From Oscillospiraceae bacterium (GTDB lineage: Bacteria > Bacillota > Clostridia > Oscillospirales > Oscillospiraceae), in contig JAITGH010000148.1 in NCBI GenBank assembly GCA_031280855.1, forward strand, positions 1-5,447: DNA of 5,447 nt. Reading direction: 5' to 3'. The position numbers were made by a program, and so were the translations under genes. This document shows, in pieces, positions 1-5,447 of this stretch (position 1 is the first letter of the stretch; the number at the start of each line of letters is the position of its first letter). Under the pieces are notes generated by a model, which saw nothing but the letters and a program-made list of their open reading frames with translations, was not told the origin of the DNA and ran no database searches.

Positions 1-43
1 ACTGTCGCGACCTCCCGCGTCCTCGCACACTCGGTGACTCTTT

Positions 44-154
44 CGTCCTCGCAAACTTCGCTGCGCTGCGCCGCACTTACGTGCGGCATTCGCTCCGCTA
101 CGTTGCTCGTCCTCTTCGGCTCGAAACGCTTCGCGGGTTTCTCGCCGAGTTGGA
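44..154 (-). repeat. Left arm of a 112-bp imperfect inverted repeat
   Basis: Read on the minus strand, this arm matches plus-strand 535-646 with 8 substitutions and one single-base gap (about 92% identity over 112 positions). It contains a perfect 7-bp hairpin, GCCGCAC and GTGCGGC (70-76 and 81-87), whose loop on the minus strand is GTAA, a GNRA-type tetraloop if transcribed. The leftward promoter at 214-242 would transcribe this arm. In that direction it also lies inside a reading frame open from 203 to the window edge. The arm could be a dispersed repeat-family copy, an RNA element or part of a gene beginning; the sequence does not decide. Confidence 0.85.
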
Positions 155-213
155 ACGCTTTGTCTCGCTTCCCCGTCCCTCGTCCTCGTCTCTCCTGATC
201 CATCACTACTGAC

Positions 214-274
214 ATTATACCACACTTTGGCGCATTTGTCAAGTACTTTTTTCGAAAGTTTGTAACTTTTTTCG
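214..274 (-). promoter_or_regulatory. Strong leftward housekeeping promoter with A-tract upstream element
   Basis: On the minus strand there is a TTGACA -35 box (237-242), a 17-base spacer (220-236) and a TATAAT -10 box (214-219), preceded by TGG as an extended -10. Transcription should start near 207 and run off the left edge. Upstream, the 10-mer ACTTTTTTCG (plus-strand reading) occurs exactly twice, at 245-254 and 265-274. This gives two A-tracts on the minus strand one 20-base period apart, like an UP element. The first ATG (201-203) is only about four bases from the predicted start. The target is either a gene beyond the window, a leaderless frame or an RNA. Confidence 0.85.
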
Positions 275-356
275 TCCAACCCCCGAGAGCACCTGAAACT
301 GCGGGCTTCGACCCTATCGCGGCAAATGTAAACTTTTTGTGAACCAAGGTCGTAAC

Positions 357-398
357 CCCGTCTCCCGTCTCCCGTCTCCCGGTTCCCGTCTCCCGGTT
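357..398 (+). repeat. Tandem heptamer array (six units)
   Basis: Six 7-base units run without interruption: CCCGTCT three times, then CCCGGTT, CCCGTCT and CCCGGTT. Such pyrimidine-rich heptamers commonly vary in copy number through replication slippage. No gene covers them convincingly, so a copy-number change would not shift a known reading frame. Confidence 0.85.
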
Positions 399-495
399 AA
401 GCGAAGCCCTCGTAGTTTACATAAACTTTCAAAATCTCTCTCTCAAACCCCACACACACGTCGGCGAAGCCGACTAACCCCCGTCCCCCACAGGG

Positions 496-525
496 CTCGG
501 CGAGAACGCGAAGCGTTTCGAGCCG
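496..525 (+). repeat. Third, partial copy of the inverted-repeat motif
   Basis: This segment repeats the start of the 535-646 element: CTCGGCGAGAA followed by GCGAAGCGTTTCGAGCCG. Compared with the left arm it lacks three bases in the middle. It lies in the same orientation as the right arm and just before it, so a partial tandem duplication is plausible. Confidence 0.7.
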
Positions 526-534
526 CGTCCCCCG

Positions 535-646
535 TCCAACTCGGCGAGAAACCAGCGTAGCGTTTCGAGCCGAAAGAGGACGAACAACGAAGCACAGCGA
601 ATGCCGCACGTAAGTGCGGCGCAGCGTAGCGAAGTTTGTGAGGACG
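535..646 (+). repeat. Right arm of the 112-bp imperfect inverted repeat
   Basis: This is the plus-oriented partner of 44-154. The longest identical block is 31 bases (596-626), centred on the GCCGCAC-GTAA-GTGCGGC hairpin at 603-620. Most differences fall outside that hairpin. A TAG and a one-base insertion break the reading frame that stays open in the left arm, so this copy is unlikely to encode protein. A short inner pair, GAAAC and GTTTC, around a GC-rich loop (549-567) is present in both arms. Confidence 0.85.
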
Positions 647-711
647 GTGTGTGTGTGGTTTACGGATTTGGTTATGGTTTTGGTTTTGGTTACGGTATTG
701 GTTACGGTATG
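647..711 (+). repeat. GT run followed by eight GG-starting hexamers
   Basis: An alternating GT run (647-657) is followed, after a few bases, by eight 6-base units at 664-711, mostly GGT plus a T-rich triplet (for example GGTTTT and GGTTAC). In frame this would read as alternating Gly with Phe, Tyr or Ile, which is low complexity and unlikely to be a protein. The regularly spaced GG pairs could allow a two-tier G-quadruplex; that is inference. Confidence 0.8.
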
Positions 712-724
712 TGTTTTTTGAATG

Positions 725-751
725 CATTATCGGCATTATCGGGATTATCGG
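725..751 (+). repeat. Three tandem 9-base units
   Basis: CATTATCGG, CATTATCGG and GATTATCGG follow one another directly. The array lies close after the hexamer array and before a cluster of CTCGTCC-type words (770-795), so this stretch is an accumulation of short repeats of different periods. Confidence 0.85.
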
Positions 752-900
752 AAAAACTGCACGCAACACTCGTCCACTCGTCCCACTCGTCCTACTCACG
801 CACTACTCGCATGCGTTGGCACTATTGCACAAACGCGAACGCTCTAACTCCCGAGAACTTGTGCAACTATCACAAACTTTGCATAATCGCAAAATAATGC

Positions 901-929
901 TTGACTTTTACGCCAAACTGTGGTATAAT
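901..929 (+). promoter_or_regulatory. Strong rightward promoter, sibling of the leftward one
   Basis: TTGACT (901-906), a 17-base spacer and TATAAT (924-929) form a near-perfect housekeeping promoter with TGG before the -10 box. The spacer shares CGCCAAA and TGTGGTATAATG with the leftward promoter at 214-242, so the two look related by descent and face away from each other. The predicted start is near 936. A purine-rich GGAGGAAA follows at 943-950, but no ATG or GTG lies at a usable distance. Transcription may therefore continue for about 290 bases into groES, or make an RNA, or the promoter may have lost its gene. Confidence 0.8.
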
Positions 930-988
930 GGCGATAGTAGGCGGAGGAAATAGGAATTAGGGGAACGCAAACCACGGTAAGGCTTCGT

Positions 989-1042
989 CCCCCTCGTCCC
1001 CCGTAACTCCACTCGTCCACTCGTAACCCCCTCGTCCCCCGT
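989..1042 (+). repeat. 16-base direct repeat pair
   Basis: The 16-mer CCCCCTCGTCCCCCGT is present exactly at 989-1004 and again at 1027-1042. Between them are two CACTCGT words (1010-1016 and 1018-1024). The block lies between the rightward promoter and the groES promoter and belongs to the same pyrimidine-rich repeat vocabulary as the rest of the island. Confidence 0.8.
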
Positions 1043-1055
1043 CGTTCCCCGTCCC

Positions 1056-1079
1056 CTAATTCACTAATTCACTAAATCA
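1056..1079 (+). repeat. Three tandem octamers
   Basis: CTAATTCA, CTAATTCA and CTAAATCA run in tandem and decay into CTATTCCC. The array is AT-richer than its surroundings and ends about 20 bases upstream of the groES -35 box. Confidence 0.8.
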
Positions 1080-1099
1080 CTATTCCCTAAAAAAAGCTA

Positions 1100-1128
1100 T
1101 TGACAAACGGGAACGGACGTGTTATCAT
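1100..1128 (+). promoter_or_regulatory. groES-groEL promoter
   Basis: A perfect TTGACA -35 box (1100-1105) is separated by 17 bases from TATCAT (1123-1128), which matches the TATAAT consensus at five of six positions. Transcription is expected to start near 1135, inside the CIRCE operator, the standard position for HrcA repression. The resulting leader is about 90 bases. The first 11 bases, TTGACAAACGG, are identical to the start of the def promoter on the opposite strand. Confidence 0.9.
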
Positions 1129-1129
1129 A

Positions 1130-1156
1130 TTAGCAGTCTTAAGCAAAGAGTGCTAA
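1130..1156 (+). promoter_or_regulatory. CIRCE operator (HrcA binding site)
   Basis: The arrangement TTAGCAGTC, nine bases, GAGTGCTAA matches the CIRCE consensus TTAGCACTC-N9-GAGTGCTAA with one change, C to G at position seven of the left half. The right half is perfect. Being immediately downstream of the -10 box and over the predicted transcription start, it is placed to let the HrcA repressor shut off groES-groEL outside heat stress. This is the established role of CIRCE; hrcA itself is not in the window. Confidence 0.95.
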
Positions 1157-1188
1157 CCGCGCTCACTAACGTAGCGCTAACCGCGCTC
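1148..1188 (+). repeat. Duplicated 13-mer forming small tandem hairpins in the groES leader
   Basis: GCTAACCGCGCTC occurs at 1152-1164 and 1176-1188. Each copy can pair with bases just before it: GAGTGC with GCGCTC (1148-1164, one G-U pair) and AGCGC with GCGCT (1173-1187), both around the same TAACC loop. The first hairpin uses the right half of CIRCE, so DNA operator and RNA structure overlap. A regulatory or stabilising role is only an inference. Confidence 0.65.
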
Positions 1189-1226
1189 TAACGCTAAAAC
1201 ACTATTCTAAGGAGGAGAACCCCACA

Positions 1227-1514
1227 ATGAAGCTAGTCCCACTTGAAGACCGCGTTATCCTGCGACAGATCGCGGCCGAGGAAAAAACGAAGGGCGGCAT
1301 AATCCTTACCAGCGCCGCTCAAGAGAAACCCCAGATATACGAAGTCGTCGCCGCCAACACGGGCTCTGTCACCGTCGACGGCAAGGACGTCAAAATCTCC
1401 GTCAAACCCGGTGACCGCGTTATCACAGGTAAGTACACCGGCACTCAAGTCAAGGTCGACGAAGATGAGCTTACTATCGTCAAACAAAGCGACATACTCG
1501 CAATCGTTCAGTAG
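1227..1514 (+). CDS. groES: Co-chaperonin GroES (Hsp10)
   Basis: GroES forms the seven-subunit cytoplasmic lid that closes the GroEL folding chamber. The 95-residue product has the usual family length. It opens with the typical PLEDRV segment (residues 5-10), followed by the mobile loop whose GGIIL (23-27) is the hydrophobic contact for GroEL. The central stretch KPGDRV and a C-terminal DEDELTIVKQSDILAIV are also family-typical. The ATG is chosen because AAGGAGG lies at 1209-1215, 11 bases upstream, and no extension is plausible. It is first in an operon with groEL, 108 bases before the groEL ATG, behind a promoter and CIRCE operator. Identification is secure. Confidence 0.97.
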   Translation: MKLVPLEDRVILRQIAAEEKTKGGIILTSAAQEKPQIYEVVAANTGSVTVDGKDVKISVKPGDRVITGKYTGTQVKVDEDELTIVKQSDILAIVQ

Positions 1515-1559
1515 CGGCTCCGGCCGCAACCCCGTAACGACGCGGCTCCGGCCGCAACC
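1514..1559 (+). repeat. Two identical UNCG-tetraloop hairpins after groES
   Basis: The 18-mer GCGGCTCCGGCCGCAACC is present exactly at 1514-1531 and 1542-1559. Each copy folds as GCGGC-TCCG-GCCGC, a 5-bp stem closed by a C-G pair around a UCCG loop, a member of the very stable cUNCGg class. The first hairpin begins at the last base of the groES stop codon. No T-tract follows either, so they are unlikely to be intrinsic terminators. They may protect or delimit the groES message; this is inference. Confidence 0.75.
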
Positions 1560-1578
1560 TTAAAGATCAAACTACTCG

Positions 1579-3260
<1,682 letters not shown>

Positions 3261-3280
3261 TCCCCGCGATTTCACCTCTC

Positions 3281-3312
3281 GCGTGCCGCCTCGGTTCTAC
3301 CCGGCGGCACGC
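3281..3312 (+). other. Perfect 10-bp hairpin between groEL and fmt
   Basis: GCGTGCCGCC (3281-3290) pairs perfectly with GGCGGCACGC (3303-3312) across a 12-base loop. It starts 20 bases after the groEL stop and ends 27 bases before the fmt ATG. No T-tract follows (the next bases are AACTCTCG), so it is not a canonical intrinsic terminator. It may mark RNA processing, protect the groEL 3' end or partly reduce read-through into fmt. A weaker competing pair, CGCGA and TCGCG (3265-3283), overlaps its left arm. Confidence 0.7.
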
Positions 3313-3339
3313 AACTCTCGCCGCTGTAGGAGAAGCTTT

Positions 3340-4203
3340 ATGCGCCTTTTGTTCATGGGTACGCCGGAGTTCGCGGCAGTCTCGCTCCGCGCTATCGCCG
3401 ACTCCGCCGAACACGAGATCGCGGGAGTCTTCTGTCAGCCCGATCGCCCGAAAGGACGCGGCTTGAAGCTTATTCCCCCGCCCGTGAAGTCGCTCGCTCT
3501 ATCGCTCGGGCTCCCCGTCTTCCAGCCCTCTTCCCTGCGCGACGCCGACACGGAGCGCATAGCGCGAAAGCTTAACCCCGACGTCAGCGTCGTCGTCGCC
3601 TACGGGCGATTGCTTCCGCAAAGCCTGATCGACGCGCCACGACTCGGCACGCTGAACGTGCACGCGTCGCTCCTGCCACGTTGGCGCGGAGCCGCGCCGA
3701 TCCAGCGTGCGATTATGGCGGGTGACCGCGTCACCGGAGTTTGCGTACAGCAAATGCGGCTCGAGCTCGACTCCGGCGACCTCATCTCTTCGCGCTCCAC
3801 CCCAATCGCCGCCGACGAGACGTATGGCGAGCTCTATGACCGACTCGCAATCTCCGGCGCGGAGTTGCTTACACAGACGCTTCGCTCACCGTGGAATCCA
3901 ACCCCGCAAGTCGGGGAGGTTACATTCGCGCCGCCCATAATGCGTGAGGATTGCACGCTCGACCTAACGCGCCCTGCGGCGGAGCTTGCATGTCAGGTTC
4001 GAGCCCTATGCCCGAAGCCCGGCGCGTCCGTCAAACTCGGCGGCGCGTCCTTCAAAATCTTCAAGGCGCGAGTCGGCGGCGACGGCGCACTCGTCCTCCC
4101 GTGCGGAGCCAACTCTACCCTCGTCGTCGAGGAACTTCAAGCCCCCGGAGGCAAGCGTATGCGTTCCGAGGACTTCCTGCGCGGTAACCAACTCAATCTA
4201 TAG
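3340..4203 (+). CDS. fmt: Methionyl-tRNA formyltransferase
   Basis: Fmt transfers a formyl group from 10-formyltetrahydrofolate to Met on initiator tRNA, a cytoplasmic step before translation initiation. The N-terminal Rossmann-like domain opens with MRLLFMGTPEFA. The catalytic triad is visible as Asn106 and His108 (LNVHAS) and Asp144 (ELDSGD), with the signature SLLPRWRGAAP at 110-120. The C-terminal tRNA-binding domain begins near residue 200 and ends with LQAPGGKRMRSEDFLRG. At 287 residues it is somewhat shorter than the 315 of E. coli, mainly around the inter-domain linker near 180-195. ATG 3340 is chosen for its AGGAGA at 3328-3333 and the family-typical start; an in-frame GTG at 3283 lies inside the hairpin and adds unlikely residues. 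No separate promoter was seen, so read-through from groEL is likely. Confidence 0.96.
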   Translation: MRLLFMGTPEFAAVSLRAIADSAEHEIAGVFCQPDRPKGRGLKLIPPPVKSLALSLGLPVFQPSSLRDADTERIARKLNPDVSVVVAYGRLLPQSLIDAPRLGTLNVHASLLPRWRGAAPIQRAIMAGDRVTGVCVQQMRLELDSGDLISSRSTPIAADETYGELYDRLAISGAELLTQTLRSPWNPTPQVGEVTFAPPIMREDCTLDLTRPAAELACQVRALCPKPGASVKLGGASFKIFKARVGGDGALVLPCGANSTLVVEELQAPGGKRMRSEDFLRGNQLNL

Positions 4204-4212
4204 CAAACTCTG

Positions 4213-4247
4213 CCAAGATCGCACAGCGCAATCTACCAAGATCGCAC
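4213..4247. repeat. 12-base direct repeat at the fmt-def junction
   Basis: CCAAGATCGCAC occurs at 4213-4224 and 4236-4247. The second copy is the complement of the last def codons (Val-Arg-Ser-Trp); the first lies just beyond the def stop, in the 29-base gap before fmt ends. A small duplication of the def 3' end is the simplest explanation. No hairpin with a T-tract was found in this convergent junction, so no terminator is assigned for either gene. Confidence 0.7.
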
Positions 4248-4802
4248 GCGCCTCGCGCCCACCGCCGCTTTCGCCGCTTTTCGCCGCTTCCGAAGCTCAA
4301 GGTCGCGCTCGATCATCACTTGATCGATCTCCTTCTCCGTAAGGTACCGTCCCGCGAACTTCGTGAACAGATCGCCGTTCAAATGGTCGATCTCGTGCTG
4401 TATGGCGCGGGATAAATAGTTGTCGGTAACGTTCAGCTCGAACGGAACCCCAAATCGGTCGAGCGCCTTGACGGAGACGAACTTCGCACGGTCAACCATC
4501 GCCCACATATTGGGAACGCTGAGGCAACCCTCGGCCGCCTCCTCACGCTCATCGGAGTACGAGACAATCTCGGGATTGATGAACTCGATGGAGACGTCCT
4601 CCGCGCCGGATATATCGGTTACGACGAACACTTTCCGCAACACGCCGACTTGCGGCGCGGCAAGCCCCATGCCCTCGTTCGCGTCGTTCGTCTCACGCAG
4701 ATCGTCCAGCAATTGGTGTAGCCGAGCGTCGAAGTCGACCACCTCTCGGCTCGGGCGCAACAACGATTTGTCGCCCTGTTGTAGTACCTTGCGAAGTCCC
4801 AT
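4233..4802 (-). CDS. def: Peptide deformylase
   Basis: Def is a metalloenzyme that removes the N-formyl group from nascent chains as they leave the ribosome. All three family motifs are present: GMGLAAPQ (44-51), EGCLS (91-95) with metal ligand Cys93, and QHEIDH (135-140) with ligands His136 and His140 and catalytic Glu137. The 189-residue product is longer than the 169 of E. coli. The extra length is a very basic C-terminal tail (about 167-189, rich in Arg, Lys and Ala) after a helix starting YLTEKEID. The ATG is supported by GGAGG (4808-4812) five bases upstream. It follows priA on the same strand, 60 bases away, and has its own promoter. It converges on fmt with a 29-base gap. Confidence 0.97.
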   Translation of the reverse strand: MGLRKVLQQGDKSLLRPSREVVDFDARLHQLLDDLRETNDANEGMGLAAPQVGVLRKVFVVTDISGAEDVSIEFINPEIVSYSDEREEAAEGCLSVPNMWAMVDRAKFVSVKALDRFGVPFELNVTDNYLSRAIQHEIDHLNGDLFTKFAGRYLTEKEIDQVMIERDLELRKRRKAAKAAVGARRVRSW

Positions 4803-4837
4803 TCATTCCTCCATGCTTGGTATTGTCCTGAACTCCC

Positions 4838-4866
4838 ATTATACCGCACCCAAATCCGTTTGTCAA
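4838..4866 (-). promoter_or_regulatory. def promoter overlapping the priA stop
   Basis: On the minus strand, TTGACA (4861-4866) and TATAAT (4838-4843) are both perfect and separated by 17 bases. The -35 box overlaps the priA stop codon (4863-4865). A second TTGACA lies seven bases upstream (4868-4873). Transcription should start near 4831, giving a short leader of about 28 bases with the def ribosome binding site. def can therefore be expressed strongly and apart from priA. Confidence 0.9.
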
Positions 4867-5447
4867 CTGTCAAATGCTCCGTTTATCCCCGCAATCGTAA
4901 GTTTCTTGAACCGCACGTCCGACGCCGCCGTGCGTATTAGCTCCGCAAACATCAAGCGAAAGCGAGAGTCCGCAACCTCCGGCACCGCAAACACTCGATA
5001 GCGATAACGATTGCTTACCCTGACCACCGGCGACGGCGATGGCCCCAGAACCCGCGCACTCGCCCCTACCGCTAACACCAACGATTTGCGTATCTCGTGA
5101 GCGCAAATCACCACTAACTGCTCGTCCATTCCCGTTACATATGCGCAATGCATCTCCACGAACGGCGGCGAGTTCGCCACATGCCGCATTCGAATCTCCC
5201 GCTCATAGAACGCGTCATAGTCCTGATTCGCCGCAAACCGTATCACCTCGTTTTGCGGCGTGAACGTCTGTATCACCGCTCGCCCGGGCTTCTCACCGCG
5301 CCCCGCTCGTCCGATTACCTGCGTAACCAGCGCGAACGTGCGCTCCTGCGATTTATAGCTCCCCGCGTACAGCGCACTATCCGGATTGATCACGCCCACA
5401 AGCGTTACATCCGGAAAGTTCAATCCCTTCGTCACCATCTGCGTACC
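4863..5447 (-). CDS. priA: Primosomal protein N' (replication restart helicase PriA), C-terminal part
   Basis: PriA recognises stalled replication forks, unwinds DNA in the 3' to 5' direction and loads the replisome again. Only the last 194 residues are in the window; the gene enters at the right edge. Visible are GTQMVTKGLNFPDVTLVGV (1-19, helicase motif V region), QVIGRAGRG (about 43-51, the arginine-finger motif VI of superfamily 2 helicases), and a C-terminal domain with VLGPSPSPVVRVSNRYRYRV, which matches the conserved GPxPxP-plus-RYR segment of PriA. The end, AGINGAFDS, lacks the Asp-x-Asp-Pro-like ending seen in many relatives. The zinc-binding cysteines and Walker motifs lie outside the window. 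It precedes def on the same strand, as in many Bacillota. Confidence 0.95.
   Translation of the reverse strand, partial: GTQMVTKGLNFPDVTLVGVINPDSALYAGSYKSQERTFALVTQVIGRAGRGEKPGRAVIQTFTPQNEVIRFAANQDYDAFYEREIRMRHVANSPPFVEMHCAYVTGMDEQLVVICAHEIRKSLVLAVGASARVLGPSPSPVVRVSNRYRYRVFAVPEVADSRFRLMFAELIRTAASDVRFKKLTIAGINGAFDS

Larger units (their letters stand above)
1..1099. other. Repeat-rich intergenic island with no convincing gene
   Basis: No stretch here reads as a recognisable protein. The frames that stay open run through simple repeats and give low-complexity translations such as alternating Tyr-Gly or Ser-Arg-Leu-Pro. The content is instead a long inverted repeat (44-154 with 535-646), a third partial copy (496-525), short tandem arrays of 6, 7, 8 and 9 bases, and two outward-facing promoters. 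The plus strand is strongly pyrimidine-rich over much of 156-200, 355-400 and 985-1055. A small perfect hairpin, GTCGGC-GAA-GCCGAC, lies at 460-474 without a T-tract. A 9-base inverted pair, ATGTAAACT (326-334) and AGTTTACAT (414-422), flanks the heptamer array. The composition differs sharply from the coding region to the right. Confidence 0.75.

Noticed and set aside
460..474. Hairpin GTCGGC-GAA-GCCGAC as a terminator
   Set aside because: No T-tract follows on either strand and no gene ends nearby.
339..560. Open frame of 73 codons on the plus strand
   Set aside because: It reads through the heptamer array and repeat arms, gives a low-complexity Ser/Arg/Pro translation and has no ribosome binding site.
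601..953. Overlapping plus-strand frames with Tyr-Gly or Trp-Phe repeats, and a minus-strand frame over 443-799
   Set aside because: Their composition follows directly from the hexamer and nonamer arrays. The rightward promoter at 901-929 lies within the end of one of them, and none has a good start signal.
357..1079. A CRISPR array
   Set aside because: The repeats are 6-9 bases, directly tandem, without spacers, and no cas gene is present.
3283..3339. Upstream extension of fmt from GTG 3283
   Set aside because: The added 19 residues are not family-like and begin inside a hairpin stem, while ATG 3340 has a good ribosome binding site and a canonical Fmt N-terminus.

Overview
The window looks like a chromosomal segment of a Bacillota (Clostridia-like) bacterium, probably from an uncultured lineage. 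This is inferred from four things: near-consensus housekeeping promoters with 17-base spacers, a CIRCE operator in front of groES (HrcA-type control), strong purine-rich ribosome binding sites, and the neighbourhood of priA, def and fmt, which form one cluster in many Bacillota. The genes are moderately GC-rich. The species cannot be named from the sequence alone.

Layout. Positions 1-1099 contain no convincing gene. The stretch is packed with simple repeats of several periods, a 92% identical inverted repeat (44-154 and 535-646), and two similar strong promoters that point outward: one leftward at 214-242 and one rightward at 901-929. Positions 1100-1226 hold the groE promoter, the CIRCE operator and a structured leader. 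Then follow groES (1227-1514), groEL (1623-3260) and fmt (3340-4203), all on the plus strand and probably one operon. On the minus strand, converging on fmt, are def (4233-4802) and the 3' part of priA (4863 to the right edge). def has its own perfect-consensus promoter overlapping the priA stop codon.

How the genes fit together. GroES and GroEL form the chaperonin that folds new proteins. Fmt formylates initiator Met-tRNA, Def removes that formyl group from nascent chains, and PriA restarts stalled replication forks. Fmt and Def carry out opposite steps of the N-formylmethionine cycle and are usually encoded side by side on one strand. Here fmt lies on the opposite strand and follows groEL, so it may be expressed with the heat-shock operon.

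The most unusual features are in the RNA and DNA between genes. The groEL ribosome binding site lies about 37 bases from its start codon, with a perfect 9-bp hairpin between them. Two identical UNCG-tetraloop hairpins follow the groES stop. The repeat-rich island upstream carries outward-facing sibling promoters. No phage, transposase, CRISPR, tRNA or rRNA was seen.
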